Shown: positions 8,211-18,175, counted from the stretch's first letter. The stretch is DNA of 64,000 nt from Streptomyces sp. NRRL F-6676 (GCF_000725625.1 NZ_JOHS01000006.1:1-64000); one strand, 5' to 3'. Numbers and translations: made by a program. The notes: generated by a model from the letters alone, not told the origin.

Positions 8211-9758
8211 GTGCGGATGTACCCGGAGCCGACGGGCGAGGTGCGCATGAGTCTGTCACTGCGCTTCGCCGCCGGATCGCACAAGGGCATGATCCGGGAG
8301 GGCAACGAGGACTCCGGATACGCCGGTCCCCGCCTGCTCGCCATCGCGGACGGCATGGGCGGCCAGGCCGCCGGTGAGGTCGCCTCCTCGGAGGTGATCT
8401 CCACCATCGTCGGGCTCGACGACGACATCCCCGGCTCGGACATCCTCACCTCGCTGGGCACCTATGTGCAGCGCGCCAACGACCAACTGCGCGCCATGGT
8501 CGAGGAGGACCCCCAGCTCGAGGGCATGGGCACCACGCTGACCGCGCTGCTGTGGACCGGGCAGCGGCTCGGCATGGTGCACGTCGGCGACTCGCGCGCG
8601 TATCTGCTGCGCGACGGCGTGCTGACCCAGATCACGCAGGACCACACCTGGGTGCAGCGCCTGGTCGACGAGGGCCGCATCACCGAGGAGGAGGCGACCA
8701 CGCACCCGCAGCGGTCGCTGCTGATGCGTGCCCTGGGCAGCGCCGAGCACGTCGAGCCCGATCTCTCCGTGCGCGAGGTCCGGGCCGGCGACCGCTATCT
8801 GATCTGCTCCGACGGGCTCTCCGGCGTCGTCTCCCACCAGACGATGGAGGACACCCTCGCCAGCTACCAGGGCCCCCAGGAGACCGTGCAGGAGCTGATC
8901 CAGCTCGCGCTGCGCGGCGGCGGCCCCGACAACATCACCGTGATCATCGCCGACGTCCTCGACCTGGACGCCGGGGACACCATGGCCGGGCAGCTCTCGG
9001 ACACGCCGGTCGTGGTCGGCGCCGTCGCCGAGAACCAGAACCACCCGCACGACAACGGCATCATGCAGACGCCCGCCGGCCGCGCCGCCGGCCTGGGCAG
9101 GCAGGGCAGGGGCCAGGGCGGCGGCGAGTTCGGCCCGCCCGGCAGCGGCGACACCACCGGCTACGTGCCCACGGGCAGCTTCGGCGACTACACCGACGAG
9201 GACTTCGTCAAGCCCGGCAAGGGCCGCAGGTGGGTCAAGCGGAGCCTCTACACCCTGCTGGTGCTCGCCGTGCTCGGCGGCGGCGGCTACGGCGGCTACC
9301 GCTGGACGCAGACGCAGTACTACGTCGGCGCCAACGGCGACCACGTGGCGCTCTACCGCGGCATCAGCCAGGACCTCGCCTGGGTGAACCTCTCCAAGGT
9401 GCACAAGGACCACCCCGAGATCGAACTCAAGTACCTGCCGTCCTACCAGCAGAAGCAGGTCAAGGCGACGATCGCCGAGGGCGGCCTGCCGGACGCCCGT
9501 TCGAAGATCGACGAACTCGCGGTGCAGGCCTCGGCGTGCGAGAAGCAGGCCGCCCGGGAGAAGGCCGAGAGCCAGAACAAGACCACGACCGGCAGCACCA
9601 AGGGAACCGACACCAGCACGTCGGCGTCCAAGGGGACGCCCGACCCGTCGAACACCAAGTCGCCGGACAAGTCCAAGACCGCACCCACTCCCAACCCCGG
9701 CCCCAGCCTCTCGGAGGAGGAGCAGAAGGTCGTCTCGCTGTGCGGTAAGCAGCAGTAG
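8211..9758 (+). CDS. pstP: PP2C-family Ser/Thr phosphatase PstP
   Basis: Metal-dependent phosphatase that opposes the PASTA kinase encoded downstream. The cytoplasmic PP2C domain (about 12-250) carries GNEDSGYAG, ADGMGG, HVGDSRAYLLR and GGGPDNIT, including the conserved metal-binding aspartates. A linker, one transmembrane segment (SLYTLLVLAVLGGGGYGGY) and an extracellular tail rich in Thr/Ser/Lys/Pro follow. The GTG at 8211 has GGAGGG eight bases away; ATG 8217, GTG 8202 and ATG 8247 are in-frame alternatives, and the conserved domain begins at MSLSLRFAAGSHKG from 8247. Start uncertain, identity sure. Confidence 0.94.
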   Translation: MRMYPEPTGEVRMSLSLRFAAGSHKGMIREGNEDSGYAGPRLLAIADGMGGQAAGEVASSEVISTIVGLDDDIPGSDILTSLGTYVQRANDQLRAMVEEDPQLEGMGTTLTALLWTGQRLGMVHVGDSRAYLLRDGVLTQITQDHTWVQRLVDEGRITEEEATTHPQRSLLMRALGSAEHVEPDLSVREVRAGDRYLICSDGLSGVVSHQTMEDTLASYQGPQETVQELIQLALRGGGPDNITVIIADVLDLDAGDTMAGQLSDTPVVVGAVAENQNHPHDNGIMQTPAGRAAGLGRQGRGQGGGEFGPPGSGDTTGYVPTGSFGDYTDEDFVKPGKGRRWVKRSLYTLLVLAVLGGGGYGGYRWTQTQYYVGANGDHVALYRGISQDLAWVNLSKVHKDHPEIELKYLPSYQQKQVKATIAEGGLPDARSKIDELAVQASACEKQAAREKAESQNKTTTGSTKGTDTSTSASKGTPDPSNTKSPDKSKTAPTPNPGPSLSEEEQKVVSLCGKQQ

Positions 9759-9785
9759 GCAAGCCGTGAGGGGCCCTGTCACACG

Positions 9786-11225
9786 ATGAGCAGTACTACC
9801 AACACGTCGACGCACCACACGTCCACGATCGGCTCGATCGGCACGCCGAGCCGCCGCAACACCGAGCTGGCGCTGCTGCTGTTCGCGGTCGCCATCCCGG
9901 TGTTCGCCTACGCCAACGTCGGTCTCGCCCTCAACGACCAGGTGCCGCCGGGGCTGCTCGGCTACGGTGTCGGGCTCGGTCTGCTGGCCGGCGTCGGCCA
10001 CCTCGTGGTGCGCAAGTTCGCCCCGTACGCGGACCCGCTGATGCTGCCGCTGGCCACGCTCCTCAACGGGCTCGGCCTGGTCGTCATCTGGCGTCTGGAC
10101 CAGTCCAAGCGGCTCCAGGCACTGCCCACCTTCGTGTCGGCCGCCCCCAGACAGCTGCTCTACACGGCCCTCGGCATCGCCCTGTTCGTGGCCGTCCTCG
10201 TCTTCCTCAAGGACCACCGCGTCCTCCAGCGCTACACGTACATCTCCATGGTCGTCGCGCTGGTCCTGCTCGTCCTGCCGCTCGTCCCGGGCCTCGGCGC
10301 CAACGTCTACGGCGCCAAGATCTGGATCTCCATCCCCGGCCTCGGCACCCTCCAGCCCGGTGAGTTCGCCAAGATCGTGCTGGCGATCTTCTTCGCCGGC
10401 TACCTGATGGTGAAGCGGGACGCGCTCGCCCTGGCCAGCCGCCGCTTCATGGGCCTGTACCTGCCCCGCGGCCGCGACCTCGGCCCGATCGTCGTCGTCT
10501 GGATCATCTCCATCCTGGTCCTGGTCTTCGAGACCGACCTCGGCAGCTCGCTGCTGTTCTTCGGCATGTTCGTCGTCATGCTGTACGTCGCCACCGAGCG
10601 CACCAGCTGGATCGTCTTCGGTCTGCTGATGTCCGCCGCCGGCGCGGTCGGCGTGGCCTCCTTCGAACCGCACGTCCAGCAGCGCGTCCAGGCCTGGCTC
10701 AACCCGCTGCACGAGTACAAGCTCAGCCAGCAGGGCGTGATCGGCCACTCCGAGCAGTCCATGGAGGCCCTGTGGGCCTTCGGCTCCGGCGGCACGCTGG
10801 GCACCGGGCTCGGCCAGGGCAACTCGGACCTGATCAAGTTCGCCGCCAACTCCGACTTCATCCTCGCCACCTTCGGCGAGGAACTGGGGCTCGCCGGACT
10901 CATGGCGATCCTGCTGCTCTACGGGCTCATCGTGGAGCGCGGCGTGCGCACCGCCCTGGCCGCCCGCGACCCGTTCGGCAAGCTGCTCGCCGTCGGCCTG
11001 TCCGGCGCCTTCGCGCTCCAGGTCTTCGTCGTCGCCGGCGGTGTCATGGGCCTCATCCCGCTGACCGGTATGACGATGCCCTTCCTGGCGTACGGAGGTT
11101 CCTCCGTCATCGCCAACTGGGCACTGATCGGCATCCTGCTGCGCATCAGCGACACCGCGCGCCGCCCGGCCCCGGCCCCCGCCCCCAACCCCGACGCCGA
11201 GATGACCCAGGTGGTCCGCCCGTGA
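9786..11225 (+). CDS. rodA: RodA/FtsW/SpoVE-family peptidoglycan glycosyltransferase
   Basis: SEDS-family glycan polymerase of 479 residues with about ten membrane segments. The family signature is visible in IWISIPGLGTLQPGEFAKI, ETDLGSSLLFFGMF, ATFGEELGLAG and the C-terminal FLAYGGSSVIANWALIGILL. SEDS proteins polymerise lipid II together with a class B PBP, and the next gene encodes one, overlapping by four bases. A His/Thr/Ser-rich cytoplasmic N terminus precedes the first helix. RodA rather than FtsW is inferred from the operon. Confidence 0.94.
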   Translation: MSSTTNTSTHHTSTIGSIGTPSRRNTELALLLFAVAIPVFAYANVGLALNDQVPPGLLGYGVGLGLLAGVGHLVVRKFAPYADPLMLPLATLLNGLGLVVIWRLDQSKRLQALPTFVSAAPRQLLYTALGIALFVAVLVFLKDHRVLQRYTYISMVVALVLLVLPLVPGLGANVYGAKIWISIPGLGTLQPGEFAKIVLAIFFAGYLMVKRDALALASRRFMGLYLPRGRDLGPIVVVWIISILVLVFETDLGSSLLFFGMFVVMLYVATERTSWIVFGLLMSAAGAVGVASFEPHVQQRVQAWLNPLHEYKLSQQGVIGHSEQSMEALWAFGSGGTLGTGLGQGNSDLIKFAANSDFILATFGEELGLAGLMAILLLYGLIVERGVRTALAARDPFGKLLAVGLSGAFALQVFVVAGGVMGLIPLTGMTMPFLAYGGSSVIANWALIGILLRISDTARRPAPAPAPNPDAEMTQVVRP

Positions 11226-12706
11226 ACAAGCCGCTGCGCCGCATCGCGATCTTCTGCGGGCTGCTGATCCTCACGCTGCTCATCCGCGACAACTGGCTCC
11301 AGTACGTCAAGGCCGACAGCCTCAAGGACGACACGCTCAACCGCCGGGTGGCCATAGCCCGCTACGCCACCCCCCGTGGCGACATCATCGTCGGGGGCAC
11401 CCCCATCACCGGGTCCGCCAAGACCTCCGGCGACAACTACAACGACTTCGCGTACAAGCGCACGTACAAGGACGGCGCCATGTGGTCGCCCGTCACCGGC
11501 TTCGCCTCGCAGGCCTTCGGCGCCACGCAGCTGGAGTCCATCGACGACGACTGGCTCACCGGCGACGACGACCGGCTCTTCTTCCGCAACACGCTCGACA
11601 TGATCACGGGCAAGAAGAAGCAGGGCGGCAACGTCGTCACGACGCTCAACGCCGCCGCGCAGAAGGCCGCCTACCAGGGCCTGTCGAAGGTCGGCGGCAA
11701 GGGCGCCGCCGTCGCCCTCGACCCCGAGACCGGCGCGATCCTCGCCCTGGCCTCCTACCCGTCGTACGACCCCTCGTCCTTCGCCGGCAACCGCGACTCC
11801 GACACCAAGGCGTGGAGCAAGCTGCTGAAAAAGAACGACCCGGCCGAGCCGATGCTCAACCGGGCGCTGCGCGAGACCTACCCGCCGGGCTCGACGTTCA
11901 AGGTGGTCACCGCCGCCGCCGCGCTGGAGAACGGGCTGTACGACTCCGCGGACCAGAAGACCGACTCCCCGCTGCCCTACACCCTGCCGGACACCACGAC
12001 CGAGCTGAAGAACGAGGGCAGCATCCCCTGCAAGGACGCGACCATGCGCGTCGCGCTCCAGTACTCCTGCAACACCGTCTTCGGCAAGATCGGCGTCGAC
12101 CTCGGCAAGGACAAGATGGCCGACGAGGCCGAGAAGTTCGGCTTCAACGAGGAGCAGTTCACGCCGACCCGCTCCAACGCCTCCGTCTTCCCCACCAAGA
12201 TGGACCGGCCGCAGACCGCGCTCAGCTCGATCGGCCAGTTCGAGACGGCCGCGACCCCGCTCCAGATGGCCATGGTCGCCTCGGCGGTCGCCAACGACGG
12301 CAAGCTGATGAAGCCGTACATGGTCGACAAGCTCCAGGCGCCCAACCTGGACGTGATGTCGCAGACCGACCCGGAGGAGCTGAGCCGGCCGCTCAGCGAG
12401 AAGAACGCCCAGGTCCTGCAATCGATGATGGAGACCGTCGTCGAGAAGGGCACCGGCACCAACGCCAAGATCGACGGCGCCACCGTCGGCGGCAAGACCG
12501 GTACCGCCCAGCACGGCGTCGACAACAGCGAGAAGCCGTACGCCTGGTTCATCTCGTACGCCAAGATGCCCGACGGCAGCAAGCCGGTCGCCGTGGCCGT
12601 GGTGGTCGAGGACGAGAACGCCAACCGTGACGACATCTCCGGTGGCGGTCTGGCCGCGCCGATCGCGAAGAACGTCATGCAGGCGGTCATCAACAGCAAG
12701 AAGTGA
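11222..12706 (+). CDS. pbpA: Class B penicillin-binding protein PbpA
   Basis: Peptidoglycan transpeptidase of 494 residues, membrane-anchored by one N-terminal helix (IAIFCGLLILTLL). The three penicillin-binding motifs are intact: STFK near residue 223, SCN near 282 and KTGT near 425. The GTG start overlaps the rodA stop (GTGA), coupling synthesis of the transpeptidase with its glycosyltransferase. The short N-terminal dimerisation region fits the actinobacterial PbpA type. Confidence 0.94.
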   Translation: MNKPLRRIAIFCGLLILTLLIRDNWLQYVKADSLKDDTLNRRVAIARYATPRGDIIVGGTPITGSAKTSGDNYNDFAYKRTYKDGAMWSPVTGFASQAFGATQLESIDDDWLTGDDDRLFFRNTLDMITGKKKQGGNVVTTLNAAAQKAAYQGLSKVGGKGAAVALDPETGAILALASYPSYDPSSFAGNRDSDTKAWSKLLKKNDPAEPMLNRALRETYPPGSTFKVVTAAAALENGLYDSADQKTDSPLPYTLPDTTTELKNEGSIPCKDATMRVALQYSCNTVFGKIGVDLGKDKMADEAEKFGFNEEQFTPTRSNASVFPTKMDRPQTALSSIGQFETAATPLQMAMVASAVANDGKLMKPYMVDKLQAPNLDVMSQTDPEELSRPLSEKNAQVLQSMMETVVEKGTGTNAKIDGATVGGKTGTAQHGVDNSEKPYAWFISYAKMPDGSKPVAVAVVVEDENANRDDISGGGLAAPIAKNVMQAVINSKK

Positions 12707-12875
12707 CCCCCGTCACGTCCCCTTCACATCGGTGCACGTTGCGATACCGGTCCTGTATCGGGTGCCGGGAGTGGCCAGGTCACGCAGAGCGAGCCGGGTA
12801 CCGTAGGCCCGGCAGCACACCGCCTCACCGCACGCGGGTGTGGTCGGGACCGACGGAGAGGGCTGGTAGGTAACC

Positions 12876-14891
12876 ATGGAAGAGCCGCGTCGCCTCGGCG
12901 GCCGGTACGAGCTGGGCCAGGTGCTCGGCCGTGGTGGCATGGCCGAGGTCTACCTCGCGCACGACACCCGGCTCGGCCGCACCGTGGCGGTGAAGACGCT
13001 GCGGGCGGACCTCGCGCGTGATCCGTCGTTCCAGGCCCGGTTCCGCCGGGAGGCCCAGTCGGCCGCCTCGCTCAACCATCCCGCGATCGTCGCGGTCTAC
13101 GACACGGGCGAGGACTACGTCGACCAGGTCTCGATCCCGTACATCGTCATGGAGTACGTCGACGGCTCCACCCTGCGTGAACTGCTGCACAGCGGGCGCA
13201 AGCTGCTGCCGGAGCGGTCCATGGAGATGACCATCGGCATCCTCCAGGGCCTGGAGTACGCCCACCGCAACGGCATCGTGCACCGCGACATCAAGCCCGC
13301 CAACGTCATGCTCACCCGGACCGGCCAGGTCAAGGTGATGGACTTCGGCATCGCCCGTGCGATGGGTGATTCCGGCATGACGATGACGCAGACCGCGGCC
13401 GTCATCGGCACCGCCCAGTACCTCTCCCCGGAGCAGGCCAAGGGCGAGCAGGTCGACGCGCGCTCGGACCTGTACTCCACCGGCTGCCTGCTCTACGAGC
13501 TGCTGACGGTCCGGCCGCCGTTCGTCGGCGACTCCCCGGTCGCCGTCGCCTACCAGCACGTGCGCGAGGAGCCGCAGCCGCCGAGCGTCTTCGACCCCGA
13601 GATCACGCCCGAGATGGACGCGATCGTGCTGCGGGCGCTGGTCAAGGACCCCGACTACCGCTACCAGTCGGCCGACGAGATGCGCGCCGACATCGAGGCC
13701 TGCCTCGACGGCCAGCCCGTCGCCGCCACCGCCGCCATGGGCGCGGTCGGCTACGCCGGCTACGGCGACGACCAGGCCACCACCGCCCTGCGCACGGACC
13801 AGGCCCCGCCGACCACGATGCTGCCGCCGGTCAACCCGGACGACGGCGGCTTCGGCTACGACGACCGCCCCGACCGGCGCCGCCAGAAGAAGTCGAACAC
13901 CTCGACGATCCTCCTGGTCGTGGCCGGTGTGCTGGTGCTGATCGGCGCGATCCTCATCGGCAAGTACCTGTTCACCGGTGACGGCGCGAACGACGGCAAG
14001 GTGACCGTCCCGAACTTCGTCGGACAGAGCCTCGACGACGCGCGACAACAGGCCGACAACGTCGACCTGAAGCTGTCCGCCACCAAGAAGCCCTGCGACG
14101 ACCAGCCCAAGGGCAACATCTGCTCGCAGACCCCGGACGCCAAGGGGGAGGCCGAGAAGGGCGACACCATCGACGTGGTCGTCTCCACGGGCGCGCCCAA
14201 GGTGGCGGTGCCGAGCGTGGTCGGCGACAGCCTCGACGACGCCACCTCGAAGCTCGAGGACGACAAGTACCAGTTCAACGTGAAGACGAAGACCAAGGAG
14301 TCCTCGGAGGAGCCGAACACCGTCCTCGACCAGGACCCGGCCCTCGGCAGCGAGGTCGAGAAGGGCTCCACGATCACCCTGACCATCGCCAAGGCGGAGT
14401 CGAAGTCCACGGTGCCGGACGTCACGGGCCAGGACTGCGACACGGCCAAGGCGCAGATGGAGCAGAACGACCTCACCGGCAACTGCACCGAGGTCGAGAC
14501 CGACGACGCCTCGAAGGTCGGCAAGGTCATCCAGACCTCGCCGCAGCAGGGCGCCCAGGTGGACAAGGGCTCGCAGGTCACCCTCCAGATCGGCAAGGCG
14601 AAGGATCAGGAGCAGGTCCAGGTGCCCAACGTCATGGGGCAGCGCCTGAAGGACGTGAAGGCGGCCCTCCAGAACGCCGGGCTGAACGTCGGGACGATCA
14701 ACGGCTCCCAGGACGACAACGCGTTCGTGACCGGCTCCGACCCCGGTCAGGGCAACACGGTCGCCAAGGGCACCGCGGTCAACCTGACCACCCTCGGCGG
14801 GAACAACGGCAACAACAACGGCGGCAACGGCAACGGTGGCGCCAACTTCTTCGGCGGGGTCACCGGCACGGCGTTCCGCACGGAGGACTGA
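12876..14891 (+). CDS. pknB: PASTA-domain Ser/Thr protein kinase PknB
   Basis: Transmembrane Hanks-type kinase of 671 residues. The kinase domain (1 to about 270) has the glycine loop GRGGMAEV, catalytic Lys40 in VAVK, HRDIKPAN near 136-143 and a DFG. A juxtamembrane linker and one membrane helix (about 343-366) lead to four extracellular PASTA repeats (about 374-438, 441-506, 510-573 and 580-645), which in homologues sense muropeptides or lipid II. The C terminus is Gly/Asn rich. It closes the operon that starts at fhaA, after a 169-base gap that may hold its own promoter. Confidence 0.96.
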   Translation: MEEPRRLGGRYELGQVLGRGGMAEVYLAHDTRLGRTVAVKTLRADLARDPSFQARFRREAQSAASLNHPAIVAVYDTGEDYVDQVSIPYIVMEYVDGSTLRELLHSGRKLLPERSMEMTIGILQGLEYAHRNGIVHRDIKPANVMLTRTGQVKVMDFGIARAMGDSGMTMTQTAAVIGTAQYLSPEQAKGEQVDARSDLYSTGCLLYELLTVRPPFVGDSPVAVAYQHVREEPQPPSVFDPEITPEMDAIVLRALVKDPDYRYQSADEMRADIEACLDGQPVAATAAMGAVGYAGYGDDQATTALRTDQAPPTTMLPPVNPDDGGFGYDDRPDRRRQKKSNTSTILLVVAGVLVLIGAILIGKYLFTGDGANDGKVTVPNFVGQSLDDARQQADNVDLKLSATKKPCDDQPKGNICSQTPDAKGEAEKGDTIDVVVSTGAPKVAVPSVVGDSLDDATSKLEDDKYQFNVKTKTKESSEEPNTVLDQDPALGSEVEKGSTITLTIAKAESKSTVPDVTGQDCDTAKAQMEQNDLTGNCTEVETDDASKVGKVIQTSPQQGAQVDKGSQVTLQIGKAKDQEQVQVPNVMGQRLKDVKAALQNAGLNVGTINGSQDDNAFVTGSDPGQGNTVAKGTAVNLTTLGGNNGNNNGGNGNGGANFFGGVTGTAFRTED

Positions 14892-14909
14892 GCCCCACGG
14901 GGCACGGCG

Positions 14910-14946
14910 AAGGCCCTGGCACCCGGGAACGGGTGGCCAGGGCCTT
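14910..14946. terminator. Bidirectional hairpin between pknB and sortase gene
   Basis: Inverted repeat AAGGCCCTGGC-ACCC / GGGT-GGCCAGGGCCTT with one bulged base, followed by TTT on the + strand. It lies between convergent genes. A direct copy of GGCCAGGGCCTT follows at about 14970, so a second partial arm exists. Confidence 0.75.
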
Positions 14947-15014
14947 TGCCGTCAGTGCGGGAGCGAGTGGCCAGGGCCTTCGCCGTCAGCGCGGGACCGG
15001 AGCGGTGCCCGGAC

Positions 15015-15857
15015 TCAGCCGAGTTCCTTCGGCGGGGTGCGGTCGGCGTCGACCTTGTCGACGCGGACCAGCTTGCCCCAGACCACGTAGCGGTACGTGG
15101 AGGTGTAGACCGGGGTGCAGGTGGTGAGCGTGATGTAGTGGCCGGGCTTCTTCACGCCCGCCTGCTCCGGCACCGCCCCCAGGACCTTGACGTTGTACTT
15201 CGAGGTCTCGGGGAGGATCGCGAAGACCTTGTAGACGTACCAGTCGTCCTTCGTCTCGAAGACGACCGGGTCGCCCTTCTCCACCTTGTCTATGTTGTGG
15301 AACTTCGCCCCGTGGCCGTCCCGGTGCGCGGCGAGCGCGAAGTTGCCGGTCTTGTCGGTGGTCGGCAGGGTCGCCTTGACGGGGTCCGTGTAGTAGCCGG
15401 CCACACCGCCGTTGAGGATCTTCGTGGACGTGCCCCTGCGGACCAGCACCTCGCCGTTCTTCATCGCCGGCACGTGCAGGAAACCGATGCCGTCCCCGGT
15501 GTCCAGGGCGCCGGGGCCCTTGCCGTTCTCCGAGGCGGCCCAGTTGTGGCGGACCTTGTCGGCACGCTTGTCGGCCTGACGGTCCGCTATGACGTTGGTC
15601 CACCACAGCGAGTAGACGACGAACAGGCCCAGTACCAGGCCGCCGGTGATGAGGAGCTCGCCGAAGACGCCGACCGCCGTGGCGACCGGTCCGCCGCGCC
15701 GGCGCCGGTCGGTGCGGCCGCCGCGGCCCGTACCGGCGTTCCCCGTAGCGGCGTTCCCCGTAGCGGCGTTCCCCGTACCGGCGTTCGCGTCCGGGGCCGG
15801 GTCCGGTCCGGTTGACGGCACGTCGGTCCCCTCGTCGCGGCCGGTCGTCGCTCCCAC
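15015..15857 (-). CDS. Class E sortase
   Basis: Membrane-bound transpeptidase of 280 residues that anchors LAXTG-type proteins to peptidoglycan in Actinobacteria. The catalytic triad is visible: His178 in AAHRDGHG, Cys247 in TTCTP and Arg256 in STYR. One membrane helix (about 60-84) follows a low-complexity N terminus with repeats of GTGNAATGN. The gene lies next to a second, longer class E sortase transcribed in the same direction; paired class E sortases occur in Streptomyces, where they process chaplins. No substrate gene is in the window. Confidence 0.93.
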   Translation of the reverse strand: MGATTGRDEGTDVPSTGPDPAPDANAGTGNAATGNAATGNAGTGRGGRTDRRRRGGPVATAVGVFGELLITGGLVLGLFVVYSLWWTNVIADRQADKRADKVRHNWAASENGKGPGALDTGDGIGFLHVPAMKNGEVLVRRGTSTKILNGGVAGYYTDPVKATLPTTDKTGNFALAAHRDGHGAKFHNIDKVEKGDPVVFETKDDWYVYKVFAILPETSKYNVKVLGAVPEQAGVKKPGHYITLTTCTPVYTSTYRYVVWGKLVRVDKVDADRTPPKELG

Positions 15858-15935
15858 TGCATCCGCCCCGTCTGTTCCGTCTGTTCCGTTGTCCGTACGT
15901 CCTGCTGGCGCGCCACGCTACTGGACGGGCTGCCG

Positions 15936-17540
15936 CTACTGGACGAGCGCGTCCGGCTTGCCCTTGCTGCGCGGCCGCTCCTCGACCATCTTCCCCCAGA
16001 CCACCAGGCGGTACTTGCTGGTGAACTCCGGTGTGCAGGTGGTCAGGGTGATGTAGCGGCCCGCCTTGGTGAAGCCGGAACCCGCCGGGACGGGGTCGAG
16101 GACCGCCGTGTTCGAGGGGGAGGTCACCGGAAGGACCGAGGCCATCTTGTACACGTAGTAGGTGTCCTGCGTCTCCACCACGATCGAGTCGCCCGCCTTG
16201 AGGCGGTTGATGTAGCGGAACGGCTCGCCGTGGGTGTTGCGGTGGGCGGCGAGCCCGAAGTTGCCCGTCCTGGCGTCGGGCATCGCGGTCTTCAGCGTGC
16301 CCTCGCCGTAGTGGCCGACCATGCCCTTGTCGAGCACCTTGGTCTTGCTGACGCCCTCGGCGATGGGGGCGACGACGTCCAGCTTGGGGATGTGCAGGAT
16401 GGCGAAGCCCTGGCCGGGCTCGAACACGCCGGGGGCGCGTTTGCCGCTGGCCCAGTCCTGCTGGAGGTGCTTGGCGGCGCTGCCGGCCTCCTGGTGCGCG
16501 CGGACGTTCGACCACCAGAGCTGGTAGGTGACGAACAGCAGCATCAGCACGCCGGCGGTGATGAACAGTTCCCCGACGGCCCGGCTCACGATCACGCCGG
16601 CCCCCGGCCGCCGGGACCGCGCGGCCCGCCGTGCCTCGACGCGGGAGAGCGGGGGTGCGGCGCCGTCGCGTCCAGCGGCCGGTTGTTCCGCGGGGCGGCG
16701 GCCGTGCCGCTTGGCGGCCCTGCGCCGCTCGGCCCTCCCGCCGACGGCCGCGCCCCCGGCCGCGGCGGCCCGCCGCTGCGCCTCGGCGACGGCGGAGGGT
16801 CCGAGCGCCATGGTCTCGTCGTCCCCGGCGGCAGCGGCGCGGGGGCCGTTCGCGGCCTCCGGGGTCTCGACCGGCGCCCGCTCGCCCACGGGCGACTCGG
16901 GCCCACCGTCCACCGGCCGCCCGTGCCGGGCCCGGGGGGCGCTCCCGGCCGCCGGGACGCCGGGCCGGACGGCACCGCGCGGAACCGCTCCGGAGGCTTC
17001 CTGGGGGGCGGGCATGGGCCCGCCGTACGCGGCAGACACACCGCCCCGGGCGGCGGCTCCGCCGGGGCCGGCCGCGTGACCGTGCACGGCCGCCGCAGGC
17101 GCCGTGGGCGGGGCGGGGCGGCCGTTCGCCGTGGGTCCGGCCGGGCGGCCGTACGGCGACGGGCCGGCCGGCGCGGGCGGTCCCGAGACCGGGGGCAGCG
17201 GCCCCCCGTACGGCGCCGCCCCGGGGCCCGGCGGCGTGCCGTACGGGGGCGTGCCATGCGGGGGCGTATCGGCGCCGTACGGGGGCGTATCGGCACCGTA
17301 CGGCGGCAGGAGCGCCGTTTCGTCGGCGCCGTACGGCGGGAACACGGCCGTACCGTCCTCGGCGTACGACGGCCGCATCGTCGTACCGTCGTCGGCGTAC
17401 GGCGGGAGGACCGCCGTCTCGTCGTACGTGGCCGGGGAGCCGTCCCCGTACCACCGCTGCTGCCCCGCCCCGTAAGGGGAACCCTGCGGGCCGGCGCCGC
17501 TCGCGGTGCCGGTGTCCCGCTCGGGGCGCAGCGCGGTCAC
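15936..17540 (-). CDS. Class E sortase with long Pro/Gly-rich cytoplasmic extension
   Basis: Second class E sortase, 534 residues. The catalytic domain (about 345-534) has His433 in AAHRNTHG, Cys502 in TTCTP and Arg511 in SKYR; one membrane helix lies at about 322-342. The first 300 residues are unusual: tandem PPYGAD-like units and Pro/Ala/Gly stretches with several Tyr residues, predicted disordered and cytoplasmic. The 3' neighbour is the shorter sortase. The stop of the upstream amidotransferase gene overlaps its start region by four bases, so translation may be coupled. Confidence 0.92.
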   Translation of the reverse strand: MTALRPERDTGTASGAGPQGSPYGAGQQRWYGDGSPATYDETAVLPPYADDGTTMRPSYAEDGTAVFPPYGADETALLPPYGADTPPYGADTPPHGTPPYGTPPGPGAAPYGGPLPPVSGPPAPAGPSPYGRPAGPTANGRPAPPTAPAAAVHGHAAGPGGAAARGGVSAAYGGPMPAPQEASGAVPRGAVRPGVPAAGSAPRARHGRPVDGGPESPVGERAPVETPEAANGPRAAAAGDDETMALGPSAVAEAQRRAAAAGGAAVGGRAERRRAAKRHGRRPAEQPAAGRDGAAPPLSRVEARRAARSRRPGAGVIVSRAVGELFITAGVLMLLFVTYQLWWSNVRAHQEAGSAAKHLQQDWASGKRAPGVFEPGQGFAILHIPKLDVVAPIAEGVSKTKVLDKGMVGHYGEGTLKTAMPDARTGNFGLAAHRNTHGEPFRYINRLKAGDSIVVETQDTYYVYKMASVLPVTSPSNTAVLDPVPAGSGFTKAGRYITLTTCTPEFTSKYRLVVWGKMVEERPRSKGKPDALVQ

Positions 17541-18175
17541 GCCGTGGCCCTGCCCACCACCGGGGCGAGCCCCGCCGACCTCGCCACGGCCTCCTCGTCA
17601 CCGCACTCGGCCAGCCAGTTGGCGAGCATCCGGTGGCCGTGCTCGGTGAGCACCGACTCGGGATGGAACTGCACGCCCTCGACCGGGAGTTCCCGGTGCC
17701 GCAGCCCCATCACGATGCCGTCCTCCGTGCGCGCGGTGACCTCCAGCGCGGCCGGGACCGTCGTCGGCTCGGCGGCCAGCGAGTGGTAGCGCGTCGCGGT
17801 GAACGGCGACGGCAGCCCCGCGAAGACGCCCGTGCCGCCGTGCACGACCGGCGAGGTCTTGCCGTGCAGCAGCTCGGGCGCCCGGTCGACCACCCCGCCG
17901 TACGCGACCTGCATCGACTGCATGCCGAGGCACACCCCGAAGACCGGCACGCCGGTCGCGGCACAGTGCCTGACCATGTCGACGCAGACGCCGGCCTCCT
18001 CGGGCTTGCCGGGTCCCGGCGAGAGGAGCACGCCGTCAAAACCGTCCTGGGCGTGCGCCGTCGACACCTCGTCGTTGCGCAGCACCTCGCACTCCGCGCC
18101 CAGCTGGTACAGGTACTGCACGAGGTTGAAGACGAAGCTGTCGTAGTTGTCGACGACGAGAATGCGCGCGCTCAC
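17537..18175 (-). CDS. pabA: Aminodeoxychorismate/anthranilate synthase component II (glutamine amidotransferase)
   Basis: Glutamine amidotransferase of 212 residues that supplies ammonia to a chorismate-utilising synthase. The class I triad is present: Cys82 in FGVCLGMQ, His171 and Glu173 in VQFHPES. Other family motifs are DNYDSFVFNLVQYL and LSPGPGKPEEAG. No component I gene lies nearby, so whether it serves folate (PabA) or tryptophan (TrpG) is open; the position between crgA and the sortases is typical of the PabA-like copy in Streptomyces. The GTG start at 18173-18175 overlaps the preceding stop by four bases. Confidence 0.9.
   Translation of the reverse strand: MSARILVVDNYDSFVFNLVQYLYQLGAECEVLRNDEVSTAHAQDGFDGVLLSPGPGKPEEAGVCVDMVRHCAATGVPVFGVCLGMQSMQVAYGGVVDRAPELLHGKTSPVVHGGTGVFAGLPSPFTATRYHSLAAEPTTVPAALEVTARTEDGIVMGLRHRELPVEGVQFHPESVLTEHGHRMLANWLAECGDEEAVARSAGLAPVVGRATA

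Noticed and set aside
10919..12514. 531-codon leftward open frame opposite pbpA
   Set aside because: Same frame-shadow effect; the forward frame has full PBP motifs.
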